DNA from: Cylindrobasidium torrendii FP15055 ss-10
Taxonomy: Eukaryota; Basidiomycota; Agaricomycetes; Agaricales; Physalacriaceae
Direction of reading: 5' to 3'
DNA length: 64,000 nucleotides
Assembly: GCA_000934385.1 (NCBI GenBank)
Contig: KN880435.1
Location: 1 to 64,000, forward strand
Shown: positions 33,053-44,007 of the stretch, piece by piece
How positions within the stretch are numbered: the first letter of the stretch is position 1
How the letters are laid out: each line of letters starts with the position of its first letter
Translations under genes and position numbers: made by a program
The notes under the pieces: generated by a model
Told to the model about the DNA's origin: nothing
Databases searched by the model: none
The model's input: only the letters and a program-made list of their open reading frames with translations

Positions 33053-34765
33053 TTAGATATCCGCAAACCCAGGCGTTGCCTGTTTGACTCTCCCACCGGC
33101 GGACATTGCCCTTTGGTGTCTTGGTCCCCACGTCGCAAAGTTATTGTCTACGTTGGCAAGGACAGGAAAGACGAACTCAGACCTGGTAGACGATCGAGAC
33201 GAGGTCCGCTCGTGCTTGAGAACGGGTTCGGCGGTCTGAGACTGTGTACGACGATGGAGATTGTTCCAAACACGCGAAATGCCTGCATTATTCTTGCTGG
33301 GCGAGGGCGGCGGCAACGACGTGGTCTGCAGCATCGTTGGGGCGCTGCGCCCAGACGGCGGTTCAACTTTTTCCGCAACGAGCTTGGCCACGACGCTCTT
33401 CTTCATAACATGCATAAGTCGGATCTTCTTGCCCTGGTCGGGATGCAAAAGAAGGGGCGAGCACGAAAAAGTGAGCGGCGTCAGAGTCTTCTCGCCATCC
33501 ATGATTTGCCCCGTCGGGCGGTCTTTGCGGTCATCCACCATGTAGTCAAATTTCCAGCGCAACTTTGTGGCCGGATCGTGGCCCTTCTTCTTCGTATACA
33601 GAGTTTCGGCGCCGCGGATGGTGTATACCCCATTGGTTTTGAGGTTGAGCGACGCTTGGCGAGAAATGTAGTCCCTTGATTCCTTGCCGTTCACTGTCAC
33701 CCTCCGGAGGATCGGCATAGCATCGAAGAGTGCATAATGGAAGCTGAAAGCCTCGCGTTTCTGAGGCATGAACTGCGCGACACCACCTTCAGTGTCCATT
33801 TGATCAAGCGATTGGGATGTCGATGAGTATCCCACGAATTTGAGGGTTGGATTGATAGACCGGAATCCTTCCTGGTCAATGAGCAGGCCGATCGACATGT
33901 TATAGAGCCAGGACAGGGCTTGAGGAAGACGCAGATTTGGGTTGCCCCGCGGGCGTTCAGGCTTGGATACGGACTCGATAGAGAGAAGAGAGGAATGGCT
34001 GGAGCTGCGGCTTTCGGGGCGCAAAGTTGCCTTTGCGAGTCGACGGACAGGTGAGTCGAATGAATGGCCATCACTGTCGTACACAGGCGAAGTGCTCCGG
34101 CTCGAGCTCCTGGAGAGTGATGAAAGCATAGAGGACGAGTCTAACGCCATTGCAGGGAACGTAGCCGACAAAGGCGAGGGCGAGGGCGAGAAGTTCAAGT
34201 GGGACGGATGGACATTAATGGATGCGGCGTCTTGATGCGACCGGAAACGCTCGCCATAGCTGTCAGCCAACAAGTACGACGAGATAGACGACTGCGAGTT
34301 TGTCGCGGATAGTGCTGTGTGCCAACTCGCCACTGACAGCTCTGAAATCGAGGACGTGTCGGACGAGGCAGCCGGCGACTCTGGCGGCGAGGAAGTCGAT
34401 CCAAGCGAAGCAGCAAAACTCGAGTAGCTTTCACGCTGAAAGTCGTTGAGCGGCGGCGGGCGATGTGCGTTTCGGCGAGGACCGAATGTGCCAATGGTAG
34501 TGATTGTTGCAATGCTCAGAACGCTGTCACTGCGGTCGACCCTGGGCGGAAGCGGCGCTGCGGTATCAGCCTCCGAGCCAAGGTCTTTGGAATCGGAGTC
34601 GTCAGATCCAAAGAGAATAATAGGAATGTCGCCAAAGGTGAGCGAGCTAGGTAGATTCGGTCGTTCACAGTCAGACGGTGGAGGACAAAGGCAAGAGAGG
34701 TCGTCGAGAATGGAAAACGTCGCAGAGATGGGTATTCCGCTGTCGAAAAGCTCTTCAGGATCCAT
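33053..34765 (-). CDS. Ser-rich conserved hypothetical protein (single exon)
   Basis: One uninterrupted frame of 570 residues, unusual here because every neighbour has introns. Residues 1-270 are Ser/Pro/Asp-rich and probably disordered. A globular region follows (about 275-440) containing LPQALSWLYNMSIGLLIDQE, FDAMPILRRVTVNGKESRDY and a basic KKKGHDPATKLRWKFDYMV. The last 120 residues are again Ser-rich. No known domain or membrane segment was recognised. It resembles fungal signalling or cytoskeletal adaptors only in composition. Confidence 0.75.
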   Translation of the reverse strand: MDPEELFDSGIPISATFSILDDLSCLCPPPSDCERPNLPSSLTFGDIPIILFGSDDSDSKDLGSEADTAAPLPPRVDRSDSVLSIATITTIGTFGPRRNAHRPPPLNDFQRESYSSFAASLGSTSSPPESPAASSDTSSISELSVASWHTALSATNSQSSISSYLLADSYGERFRSHQDAASINVHPSHLNFSPSPSPLSATFPAMALDSSSMLSSLSRSSSRSTSPVYDSDGHSFDSPVRRLAKATLRPESRSSSHSSLLSIESVSKPERPRGNPNLRLPQALSWLYNMSIGLLIDQEGFRSINPTLKFVGYSSTSQSLDQMDTEGGVAQFMPQKREAFSFHYALFDAMPILRRVTVNGKESRDYISRQASLNLKTNGVYTIRGAETLYTKKKGHDPATKLRWKFDYMVDDRKDRPTGQIMDGEKTLTPLTFSCSPLLLHPDQGKKIRLMHVMKKSVVAKLVAEKVEPPSGRSAPTMLQTTSLPPPSPSKNNAGISRVWNNLHRRTQSQTAEPVLKHERTSSRSSTRSEFVFPVLANVDNNFATWGPRHQRAMSAGGRVKQATPGFADI

Positions 34766-35522
34766 CCTTTCTAGGGCCAGACTGCGTAGATGGACTAGAT
34801 GTGATGGTAGGATGATAGTTTGAAATGCCGATCAGTTCGCCGGCGCGCTCATCGTCTCCATCCGATGTCGCTGTTTCTCCTCTTCTACAGGGTCATAAGT
34901 AATACCCACTAGCGCGTAAGTATTAGATCTAATCATGAGTTTCCTTTTGGGAACTCAGAATGGGGGTCAACCAGCAGCATCACGTGACGATGGCTACCTT
35001 CGATCGCCCACAGCTCCAACGCTCATTCTCAAGTAGGACGTCAGGTCCTCCTTGCTCCCAACAGCTGAGTTATTCTTTCTTTTTGAGCTCTCGCTTCATG
35101 ATCCAAATGTCTCTCGGGGTCTAAACACTGCGGTCACGGATATAACAGCATATCCGTCTTTTTATCAACGCATTCGGGCGATGGAATGCCCCAGGCATGC
35201 GCGGCCGTTTATCCTTGTGGCCTTTCAGATTCTGTGATGTCCTGAGCTCCTGGACCATCCATACCAGATCCATACCCTTGTGTCCTGGACGTTGTACAGA
35301 GGTTTCATACCAACCCTGCAAACATTCCAGCAAGTTATCAATCTGGTTCCCCATACCGTCGCATCATACACACTTCTCAGACGTCCGCATGGATTGCAAG
35401 GTACTGTTACCAGCCAAATATATATATGTTGCGTCTTCAACTTCCACTGAAACGCACCTTTCCCCGCTTTTTGCGATTGTGTCATTCTTTTTTTCCACAT
35501 CCAAACCTTCTTTTTCTTCATA
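34766..35522. other. Intergenic region; promoter side of the secreted barrel protein
   Basis: No supported gene. A CACGTG-containing TCACGTGACG lies at about 34980-34989 and TATATATATG at about 35420-35429, the latter a likely TATA box for the gene at 35523. Confidence 0.4.
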
Positions 35523-36138
35523 ATGCCTGGCAAAGTTTACTCTTTCGCTATCCTCCTCGGCGCGCTTTCTGTCATTGCTGTACCTGTTCTTCAGAGGCGC
35601 TCGTTCATTGGAGAGGGTATGAGCGGCACGGTACACTAGCCAGCGGTTCGCGTTTGCTGACTATCAATGATTTTGCCTAGGAACTTATTACACGCCCTCT
35701 CTTGGTTCATGCGGCATACAGAACACTGATGCCGACTACATAGTCGCTGTGTCGGAGCTTCTGTACGACTCCTTCCCGTGAGTGCAATGCCATCCTTTAA
35801 CGGAAGTTCGAAATGTTCGTCCACTCACGTCACGGTCTCTCCTGCAGCGGACACACAGACAACCCCAACTTGAACCCCATCTGCAACCGCAAAATTATTG
35901 CCAGCTGTAAGTCGGACTGCGTTCTCCCTCCCATCTGTCATCGTTACTGACTCGCCTCTTTGTAGATGGAGGCAAGAGTGTCAATGTGACGGTAACCGAC
36001 AAATGTGGAGGTTGCCGTGGCATGTACGACCTCGACTTCACCATGACCGCCATCAAGGACATTGTTGACGATCCCATTGCCCTTGGACGTATTCCTGGTA
36101 TTGAGTGGGACTGGGTAGACGCTGTACCAACTGCCTGA
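35523..36138 (+). CDS. Secreted double-psi beta-barrel protein (RlpA/expansin-like)
   Basis: Four exons (35523-35616, 35681-35777, 35848-35906, 35966-36138) give 140 residues. The first 20 or so residues (VYSFAILLGALSVIAVP) are a signal peptide. The mature part reads GTYYTPSLGSCGIQNTDADY, IVAVSELLYDSF, NPICNRKII, then VNVTVTDKCGGCRGMYDLDF and GRIPGIEWDW. This is the pattern of small basidiomycete barwin/expansin-like proteins that include the so-called riboflavin aldehyde-forming enzyme family. Family members are secreted, stabilised by disulfides, and abundant in fruiting and decay stages; an enzymatic role is doubtful for most. The catalytic-type Asp in VTDKC is present. Confidence 0.85.
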
Positions 36139-36574
36139 ACTTCCAAGGAATCGTACACAACACTACAGATATTTATCCTTATTTATTGACTTTCGGGATA
36201 CTCAAAGAAAGTTGTGAATTCTTCTCCTCTTGACGTGAAATGTGATACTCGAGGACTGGATTAATGGAAGCATCTGTCTAGAAGAAGATTCGTAGCCATA
36301 ACTATATGCAAGGCAAGTGTTGTCCACAATTCTGCGGGATGGCTCAGAGACATCGACATCGATGCGGACGCTGTAAGTAATGTAGCAGGGTTAAATACTG
36401 TCCAACAAGAGTAGAAATGTTTTAGTACTGTTACAGAGAACGATTAAGAGGTCGCAGAATTGACATGTACAGATTCAAAGTCAGGGATGCAAGTGCTTCA
36501 GTTGATGAAAGCTATAACAGATGGCAAAGAGATAAACAATGGATCAAGAGGACGTGGCATGAGATGCAGATACT
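36139..36574. other. Convergent 3' intergenic region
   Basis: No gene seen; it holds the 3' ends of two converging genes. Confidence 0.4.
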
Positions 36575-37533
36575 TCAAGCACTGTTGTATAGACGAGCGA
36601 TGCGACGAAGCCGCGCAGGAAGGCCCGAAAACTCGTCCTGGGGTTCGGGGGCGATCATCTTGGCTCTAAGAAAGTCGGAATCGGAATCAGAGAATTCATC
36701 TGAGGGTATAACGGCGGTCGCGGTCCTAGAAACCAAGTTGAATCTAATCTTGATTCCTGAATCCCTGGATGTGGCTGAGGAAGAGTCGTGCGATTCGATT
36801 GATGGGGCCGAGTGGCGGGGGCGTTTGGGCGGGGGGCTCGGCTCGTCGAAATCGCGGCTCGTGCTGAGTTTGAGTTTTCCAGAATTGCTAGCAGGGGATC
36901 CTAAGAGGGTTGCTGCGCCAGGTGAGGATGAGGGGCTCGCTGAGCCAGTGTCTGTCGATGACCTGCTTGGGCGGTGCCGAGATGGTGCCGAATCAGTGCG
37001 TTTGGCGACCCGGTTCTTGCGTGACCTCTTGGGCGTCGTTGCCGTCGCTAACGCTGAGTGTTAAGAGAGTAAGTTGGACAACGAAAATGTAGGCGCACGT
37101 TCAAGTTGAGATCGGACTCGACGAGGGCTCTTCAATGGTCGCTCTTCCCAGTCAGAGTAGTCCGCTGCTGCAGGTGAAGGTGATTTTTCACGAGTGCGTT
37201 TCGTGCCAACGACGGGAGAAGGACGAGAAGGGGAATCCGCAATCATGTTCTTTTCCTTCTCTCCCAAGGAATAGTTGAGGCTGACGGCTGGGACATCCAA
37301 GGAACAATGAGAAGTAGTCTTCGAAGGTCCTGGTCGGTTTGGGGCAGCACCGTGCACTTCGTTCGTCGTATCAATACAGGCGAAATCTGCACTTCATAAG
37401 ATAATGACAAGAAGCTGGGAGGGACCATCGTACTTAGTGATTCAGCGGGCATCAGTCGTCGAGCTTGCAATGACTTCAGAGCCTCGCTATTGGCCCCGAC
37501 GTGCTCTTCGGCGTGGTGGTTGGCGACGGCCAT
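36575..37533 (-). CDS. Ser/Pro-rich basic protein of unknown function, probably nuclear
   Basis: Three exons (37533-37434, 37386-37099, 37053-36575) give about 288 residues. Composition is Ser/Pro/Arg-rich with several basic clusters that could be nuclear localisation signals (KRTREKSPSP, PKRSRKNRVAKR, PPPKRPRHSAP). The conserved-looking C-terminus reads DSDSDFLRAKMIAPEPQDEF then GLPARLRRIARLYNSA. No domain recognised. The frame is supported by phase-consistent introns and by strand-specific codon bias; the opposite-strand frame at 36465-37064 is its shadow. Confidence 0.65.
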
Positions 37534-38081
37534 GCACGAGTTGGTGGTTTCCGGGGTGAATTACAAGGAAGTGAAGATGGTGGTCTGAGCCTGAGCTATG
37601 AGGATGAGGTGGGTCGCGATTGAAGGTCCTCCTTTTGTACATCATTTTGGGCTCTTTGTTCTCGTCTCATAATTGTCCTCCGCCACCGTCGTCGTGCTTC
37701 AGTATTGTATCCTTCCCCGGCGGTGCTGTGCGGTATTGTTCAGACCGGTCAAGTTGAGGGACAAGGCGGTCGTCACGAAAACCGTATAATTCTCACGGTC
37801 TGTAATTGGAGCGCATGGATTCCGCCAGTGCTGACTGGGACGACTCAACGAGCAAATAACCTACTTACTCGAATTAACAGCGTCAGCAGCGCTTTGGCAC
37901 CACCAACTCTTCTCGCAAACCATGATAGTAATAACAGCAACCTGTGTACCGCGAGCCCCGCCCCGCGTCAGTCCTGAAGAAACGAGGCTACCTGTCCTAG
38001 AAAAGCTGGCACTATGTGGCTACGGAGTTGATTGAACAGACTATGAATATATCCTGTTTAAATTATACTTTTGCTACACAT
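37534..38081. other. Intergenic region
   Basis: Promoter side of the 36575-37533 gene and 3' flank of ALG9. No gene or repeat recognised. Confidence 0.4.
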
Positions 38082-40343
38082 TTAATCCTTTTTCGTCATT
38101 GCTTTGATTTTCTGCTCAACTCTATTCTTGTTCCTTAACAAGCAGTACTCGCCCCATGAATTCAAGTTGGACCAAGTCTCGCCGGGAACCCACAGCGTCC
38201 TGCCCCACACCGACGAATGGCGTGCATCCAAGAACGGCCGACAGTCCACCTTCTCCCATGTATCCGTCATTGTGGTGTACCGCGGCTCGAGTGCTGATTC
38301 AACAGGGTGCTCTGGGAAGTCCAGGTCGACGAGATAGTCACAGCTTTCAACAGGAACATAGTGCGATGGCTCTTCCTTGTTTTGGTCATTCATCGTTTTC
38401 GGTTGGTAGCGCGTCTGAGGGCGGGCCCACAGTGACGACGACTGGTTTGCCGATTCGATAAAATGACCTGGGAGGAGTCCTTTGAATTCGCTCTGGATGA
38501 ACTCGACGCGAATGCCTGCGGGAACCAGGTAGTGTCCAGGGAACCGATACCATTCCTTCCCGTAGCAAAGAGTGAGGTCAAAGTCCTTGATGGGTGTTAA
38601 ATCAATCATCTGCTCTCGCGTCTCGCCCGTGTTGCGACCGCTGTGACGTGCGACTGGCGGCAACAGGTTCGTAACATTGAGCAGACGGGGAAGCTCGCTG
38701 TACTCCAAGGAGTGCATCATAGTCATTGGTGCGTGATAGTTGTGCCAATTCGCCCGAATGCGAGACAGGGACAAAAGCGTCGAGACAACGACAACCGACA
38801 TTGTGAAGTTGCGGAAGATAGACGTGCGAGAAGCCTTACAAACCGTGAATAGAGATGCATTAGAAAGCAGAAAGACCAACCTGGTATGGGGAGTTTGTAG
38901 CCTTGATAAACGCCATCTCGAGCCAACCGCGAATGAGATAAACGGAAGTAGCCGCGTTGAAGCATAAGAGTGTATAAGCCGGGAACATAAATCGCTCCTC
39001 TTTATGCTCCTGCAAAGAGAGGACACCCAACCATATGTAAAACGGCAGAAGGCGGAGGCCCAGTAGGGTAAATGGTGAACTTTGCTCTGCAGTGGGCGTG
39101 AAGAACCCAAGGCGTTTACGGTCAACGAAATAGGTGATGACCAGTGACGGAAGCGAGATGAGAGCGAAGGGCAGCAGCACGTTGAAATTGAGGAGGAGAT
39201 TCTTGAGGTAGAAGTTCCAAGGCTCGGTGCCATACAGATTGGGACCGCGGTCAGAGAAGATGTTGTAGGTGATGATGTTCAACGGGGCAATGGTGAGTTT
39301 CCCATAAGCGATACTGTCAATGCAAATGACCGGTATCTGGATTAACATTAGGTGATTAACAGCAAACGTCAGTTTGGGAACGCACGAAGAGGGTTGCAGC
39401 AACCACTGCTGCGCCGAGGAATCGCTTCCAGCGGTTTATTAACCACTTGTTACGTTCGGCAGCCGGGACTACATCGCCGCCGAACACAAACAACTCTTCG
39501 ATGACGAAGGGGATTGATAAAGCTAGTGCAAATGGCCATCCAAGGATAGCACCAGCCGCAAACAAAACAGTTGTCTTCAAGGTACGCATCGCATTGCTCG
39601 ACGACGCTGGTATGATGGATGCCGCGAACGCAAGACTGGTGAAATACATCGCGAAGGTAGATGGCAGAAACGCTAAGGAATATGAGTGACGCGTAGAGTA
39701 GCAGACGCTAAGAACCTACCGGAGGATGCATTCCAAAGACCGGCGCTCCCGAGCAGCATGAAGAAAACATATCTCCCAACACGGTTGTTGACCCTGTCGA
39801 AGACCTGACGATAGAGATACGCTTCGGTAGCGGCGCTTGCCAAAGACATGGATATGCGCAGAGCGAAGAAGGCCGGGCGCTAGATAGATGGTTAGCCGAC
39901 GCTGCCGGGAACATGGTTAACGCTTGCCTTGTCATTCTTGAATACGAAGGATGCAATGCGGACAGGGATCAGATGCAGGAGAATGTATGCCCAACTGCGT
40001 ATGCCATATTGTGGTGTTACCTCCCATGTCTGGAAGCCATAACCTTTGTCGAAGAAGTGGAGGGGTTCCCAAAAGTTGTAGACTAGGGGATTGCGTAAAT
40101 AGAGAGGTCTGAAGCGCGTTCGAGGATCGCACCTTCGTCACAGTCATCTATATTCGAGTACATAGCCGCGGCAAAGCGCACCAGCAGCAGGACACGTAGT
40201 GCCAGGCTAAAACTGGGACTCCATGGTGCGCGATCCGAGCGACGAATCTGGTCTTGGAGGATGCCGTCGTGTCTTGTTGATCTCTTCGGGGCCGCCTTTG
40301 GCTTTTCGGGCCCTCTGAATCTCAGAGTCTGCGTTGTCGCCAT
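38082..40343 (-). CDS. ALG9: ALG9-type alpha-1,2-mannosyltransferase (GT22)
   Basis: Six exons: 40343-40133, 40082-39928, 39879-39720, 39672-39386, 39336-38881 and 38834-38082, about 673 residues. The lumenal catalytic loop near the start reads IDDCDEVYNFWEPLHFFDKG followed by GFQTWEVTPQYGIRSWAY, which is the GT22 signature of ALG9. Many hydrophobic helices follow, and a lumenal block EHKEERFMFPAYTLLCFNA carries the conserved HKEERF motif of this family. The C-terminal 250 residues form a soluble domain. ALG9 adds two alpha-1,2 mannoses to the dolichol-linked N-glycan precursor in the ER. The second intron may use a GC donor (ACAAG/GCAAGC); a GT donor six bases later is also in phase. Confidence 0.92.
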
Positions 40344-40739
40344 GATGGGCGAATGGGACCGTCCTGGGAGGAAGATGACAGGTGGGCGGATCGGAGCAAA
40401 GGTTCGGTCGTTCTAGTCGGCGCTACGCGGCCAACTGCGTCGATCAAGTCCAAACGCTTTGGATGCTACCAATGTCTGCCATTTTCGTGACGGTAATAAA
40501 AGAGAAAGAGAAACAGCTATAGTCGCTCTACATGCGATGGTAATATTACTTTCGAGCGTGACAGCTGCACGACGACGCTTGTCTGGATTCAGTCTAATAA
40601 AATCTGAAAAGGATCTGCTTGGGCAGCTTCTCTCACGCGAGTTTCTCGCCTGTTCCGTCAGCAAAACCTCAGCGAGATCCACGCCTCCCTGCGCTTCTTG
40701 GCCTCTTGCCACCACCACCACTCTCTTTCTTGTGCCGCC
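40344..40739. promoter_or_regulatory. Divergent intergenic region ALG9 / DUF6533 gene
   Basis: 396 bp between opposing starts; presumably both promoters. No site recognised. Confidence 0.35.
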
Positions 40740-42661
40740 ATGTCGGAAGATCCACTCGACAGTGCGCGCGACTTTCTCAAAGCTACCCAAATTGTCTTCT
40801 GCTGTACGTCTTCTGTTTCCTAATATCCCAGTACACCGCTTATGTCGCCATCGTCTTCAGCTGTTTGTAAGGCGACCTAGATTATGTTACAATCGCCTAC
40901 ATCGCTGACCCTGTCCAAAGACGCCGTCGTTGTTTGGGACTGGATCATCAGCTTGGGTCGCGAGTACCGCTACGTGAGTCTCCCATTTCTCGCCCGCCTC
41001 GCCTTTCTCACTGGTTCAGGTATGGCGGACTACCTGGACGCCAGTCAAATGTGCCTACCTCTTCTGTCGGTAGGTCTTCGGCCGCGCTCCAGTAAATCAC
41101 CACTCAGCGCGTTTACATAGTTACTGGGTCATTATCATCGGTGCTTACCTGATATTCTGCTTCGTGGGGAATCATTCACTGGAGACGTGCCAAAAGATCT
41201 ATAGGGTACGCCCATATGGGTCTGTCTTTTTGCTGAGCCTCACATTCGCTAGATTCCCGTCGCTCTCGCAATGTGGAACCAAGTTGGTTCTGAGAGTGCG
41301 CACCCTTCCTCGCCCTCCATATCGACGTTCATTCATGACCCGCCCTAGGTGTGCTCCTCATTCGCACCTATGCGTTCTTCAACCGCAGCAAATTCGTCTT
41401 GGCCTTTTTGGTCTCGCTCATGGTAGGCATGATCGCGTATCAACTCTATGTCGACGCTTCACGGATGCTACGTGTGTGATTCCTTATTTTTTCCAAAAGA
41501 ACACTCTCATGCTACGCCAGTTTTACCATTCATTCTTTCCCCCGTGAGGCAATTTGCTTCTCCAATCTTGACGATACTGATAGCCAGCTCTGAAGGACCG
41601 TGGTCCATGTTTGCCCATGCCCGTGCCAGGATCTGCAGACCTCATTGGTACGTATTCTCTCGTTCGCACATCTCAAGACTTGAACACATTATTCAGGTTT
41701 CTTCGTGAGCGGCTTTATCGTCAAGTGTTGTGATGATAATCTCATGTCATGAAGATTGCGCCCCTTCTTTTCGACACAATCGTGACAGCAATGACCGTAA
41801 TCAAGGCTGTTGTCGTCAGGAGACGCAATGGTGGTTCCAACAGCCGTCTTATCCAGACATTCATTCGCGAGGGTGCGCGATGTTCACTCCTTGTCCTAAT
41901 GTTTCTTACAATTTACCAGGTGTATTTTACTACATCCTCATTTCTATCGCCAATCTCATCAACGGTATATTCTACCTGCAGTAGGTAATCCATGTCCGTT
42001 CAAGGTCGGGTTACTCACTCGGATGGCAGACCTCGCACAGAAATGTCGGCGATCAACATCCCTCTTAGTGTGATGCTGGCACCAGTTCTTGCCTGTCGTC
42101 TGGTGAGCCCCCAGCATTGACTGCTGATATTGTAACTTATGAACTCAGATTCTTGATCTACGCGAGCGTGGGTCGGAGACCGTTACACATTCTGAGGGCT
42201 CCGGACTAGTCTTCAGCGCCAAAGCGCCAGTCAACATCTCACCCTTCACACCTCCGCACCGGAACCAGCTTGGGTCTGCATTCTCTACCACTCGAGCAAA
42301 AAAGGATGACGACACAAAGATGGGAACCTTCGGCAGCGTGGGCCGTGATGTCGAAATGGGATCTATGGGAGACAGTTTCGTCAAGATGGACATGGATGAT
42401 GACTATGACAGTCTTAACGGACGAGCGATTGACCTGGGCAGTCTGAGTACGGCTATGGGCGGCGAAGATGATCACACCTCCCGCAAGAGTAGCTTTTGCG
42501 ACGCCGACAAGACTATTCACTCGCCGACGACGCCCCAGACGCCAGTCCCTGTGTACAGGGCCATGGAGATGGGTTTCCGGTCAATCATTCGGTCTCCCAG
42601 CACAGACAATGGTATTGGAGGTATTCGTGTTGACATTGAGCATGCTACTGCCAGCCTGTAG
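40740..42661 (+). CDS. DUF6533-type multi-spanning membrane protein
   Basis: Fourteen small exons join in phase: 40740-40793, 40832-40862, 40921-40973, 41020-41069, 41121-41205, 41253-41286, 41349-41471, 41521-41543, 41584-41647, 41697-41719, 41755-41872, 41920-41980, 42030-42102 and 42149-42661, about 434 residues. The N-terminal block YTAYVAIVFSYAVVVWDW then IISLGREYRYVW is the DUF6533 signature of basidiomycetes. About seven hydrophobic segments follow, and the last membrane part ends INIPLSVMLAPVLACRLILD. The tail is cytosolic, acidic and Ser-rich. Function is unknown; the seven-helix layout is receptor-like. The gene has one of the highest intron densities in the window. Confidence 0.8.
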
Positions 42662-43019
42662 GTTGCCGCATGTGTTCATCGTCCATTTTCTTTCGATTCG
42701 TTGATAACTATGTTCTCGGCGTCGTTCGCCTGCCATCCACTGTTTTGGCCTTTACTTCTGACCAGTCTGTTTATGATATATTATAGCACTTGATGCCTTC
42801 TTGGATTTATCTATATACCTGTACTCACTAGGTATATATTAATGTACACGGTACTGAACAAATTGTAGCTTGTTTTCGCGTGTCGCTTGACCCATGACAT
42901 TGACGTGATCGTGTGTTGATACGGACCCAATACAAACAATGTACAACGAAGGCCACTACTGAGCCACTTCCCTCTTTCTTACCACCATCACCGACGCCTT
43001 CCAAGGCTGTAGCTTAGCG
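42662..43019. other. Intergenic region
   Basis: AT-rich 3' flank followed by the promoter of the next gene; nothing else seen. Confidence 0.4.
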
Positions 43020-43809
43020 ATGGTGCGCATCTTTGATATGCCGCCGGAGGTTATTCTCCATATTCGTATGCATATTGGCTACCCTCACGCCTTCCATTCA
43101 CATCCCACAGTGTCGTATCTTGACCTACCCGACCTTGCCTGTCTGGCGCCCTTGTCGCCTCTGTTTACCGCGCTGGCCACGGACCCCACTCTGCACAAAT
43201 ACCGGTTGCATGTAGTGGCGCCGTCGCGCGTCAGCCATTCGTTGTTCGGCCAGAGTCCAGGCGGCATCCCGCTTCGCCCGACGCTGCCCGACTTAGTCCG
43301 CCGCGGGGTGCTGCGCGGCCTCGAACTAGAACGACGCTGGCGGATGGGTATGTATCTTGCCTCACGGCTGGTGAGTTCCGCTTCCTCTGGTCATTTGTCA
43401 AGTGCCAACCCGGCTGTGGCACCTATTTTAGAGTGTTGTGCAGTTTGAGTCGAGCCAGAAGCTGCTGCGTCGTCATGCAAGGTCGAAGATAAACGCGCAT
43501 CTCAAGCGCCGCTTGTCTACGCCTAGTCACCCGTTTGAGGCGCTTTACCAGACTCATATCTTCCCTGATGTCGAGTCGTCGTCCATTTCGATCTCGCGCC
43601 GGCTCCTGCCTGTGGTGCACAACCTGAAGTGGTCCTTGAAGAAGGATGAACTTGCGAGGGTTACAAGGAATGGCGGGAGATTTGTGGGCTTCCCTGAATG
43701 GCTGGCCACACGGGGACAAGGCATCATTCACGATAGTGAAAGGGTGCGACTTGCGCTCTGTCCTGACGTGAAGCGAATGGCATGCGCATACGAAGAAGCA
43801 TGCCATTAA
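43020..43809 (+). CDS. Short protein of unknown function with an F-box-like start
   Basis: Two exons (43020-43370 and 43432-43809) give about 242 residues. The start MVRIFDMPPEVILHIRMH resembles the first helix of F-box domains (xLPxEVLxxI), but the rest does not give a clear F-box. The C-terminal half is basic and helical (ESSQKLLRRHARSKINAH), with a conserved-looking LLPVVHNLKWSLKKDELAR. No other domain recognised. Confidence 0.55.
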
Positions 43810-44007
43810 AGTTGTTGTTTGTTGGACATTTGCTGCCATTGGTACTGGGACATTTGTATTATACCCACTTAATGAGACTTGTACCTCCGAACGTTTGGAC
43901 TACTTCACTCGAGCAATGTGTTTGACGACTATCCGGCCATTTGATAGATTGACAGCGTACTTACTTACAATAATGTTCAAGTGTGAATGCGATGTGCATA
44001 TGTATAC

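Noticed and set aside
36465..37064. Plus-strand frame of 199 codons
   Set aside because: It is the antisense shadow of the minus-strand Ser/Pro-rich gene, whose exons are phase-consistent.
40870..40930. Apparent frameshift at the start of the DUF6533 gene
   Set aside because: An alternative splice (exon 40832-40862 joined to 40921) restores YTAYVAIVFSYAVVVWDW in frame, so no mutation is needed.
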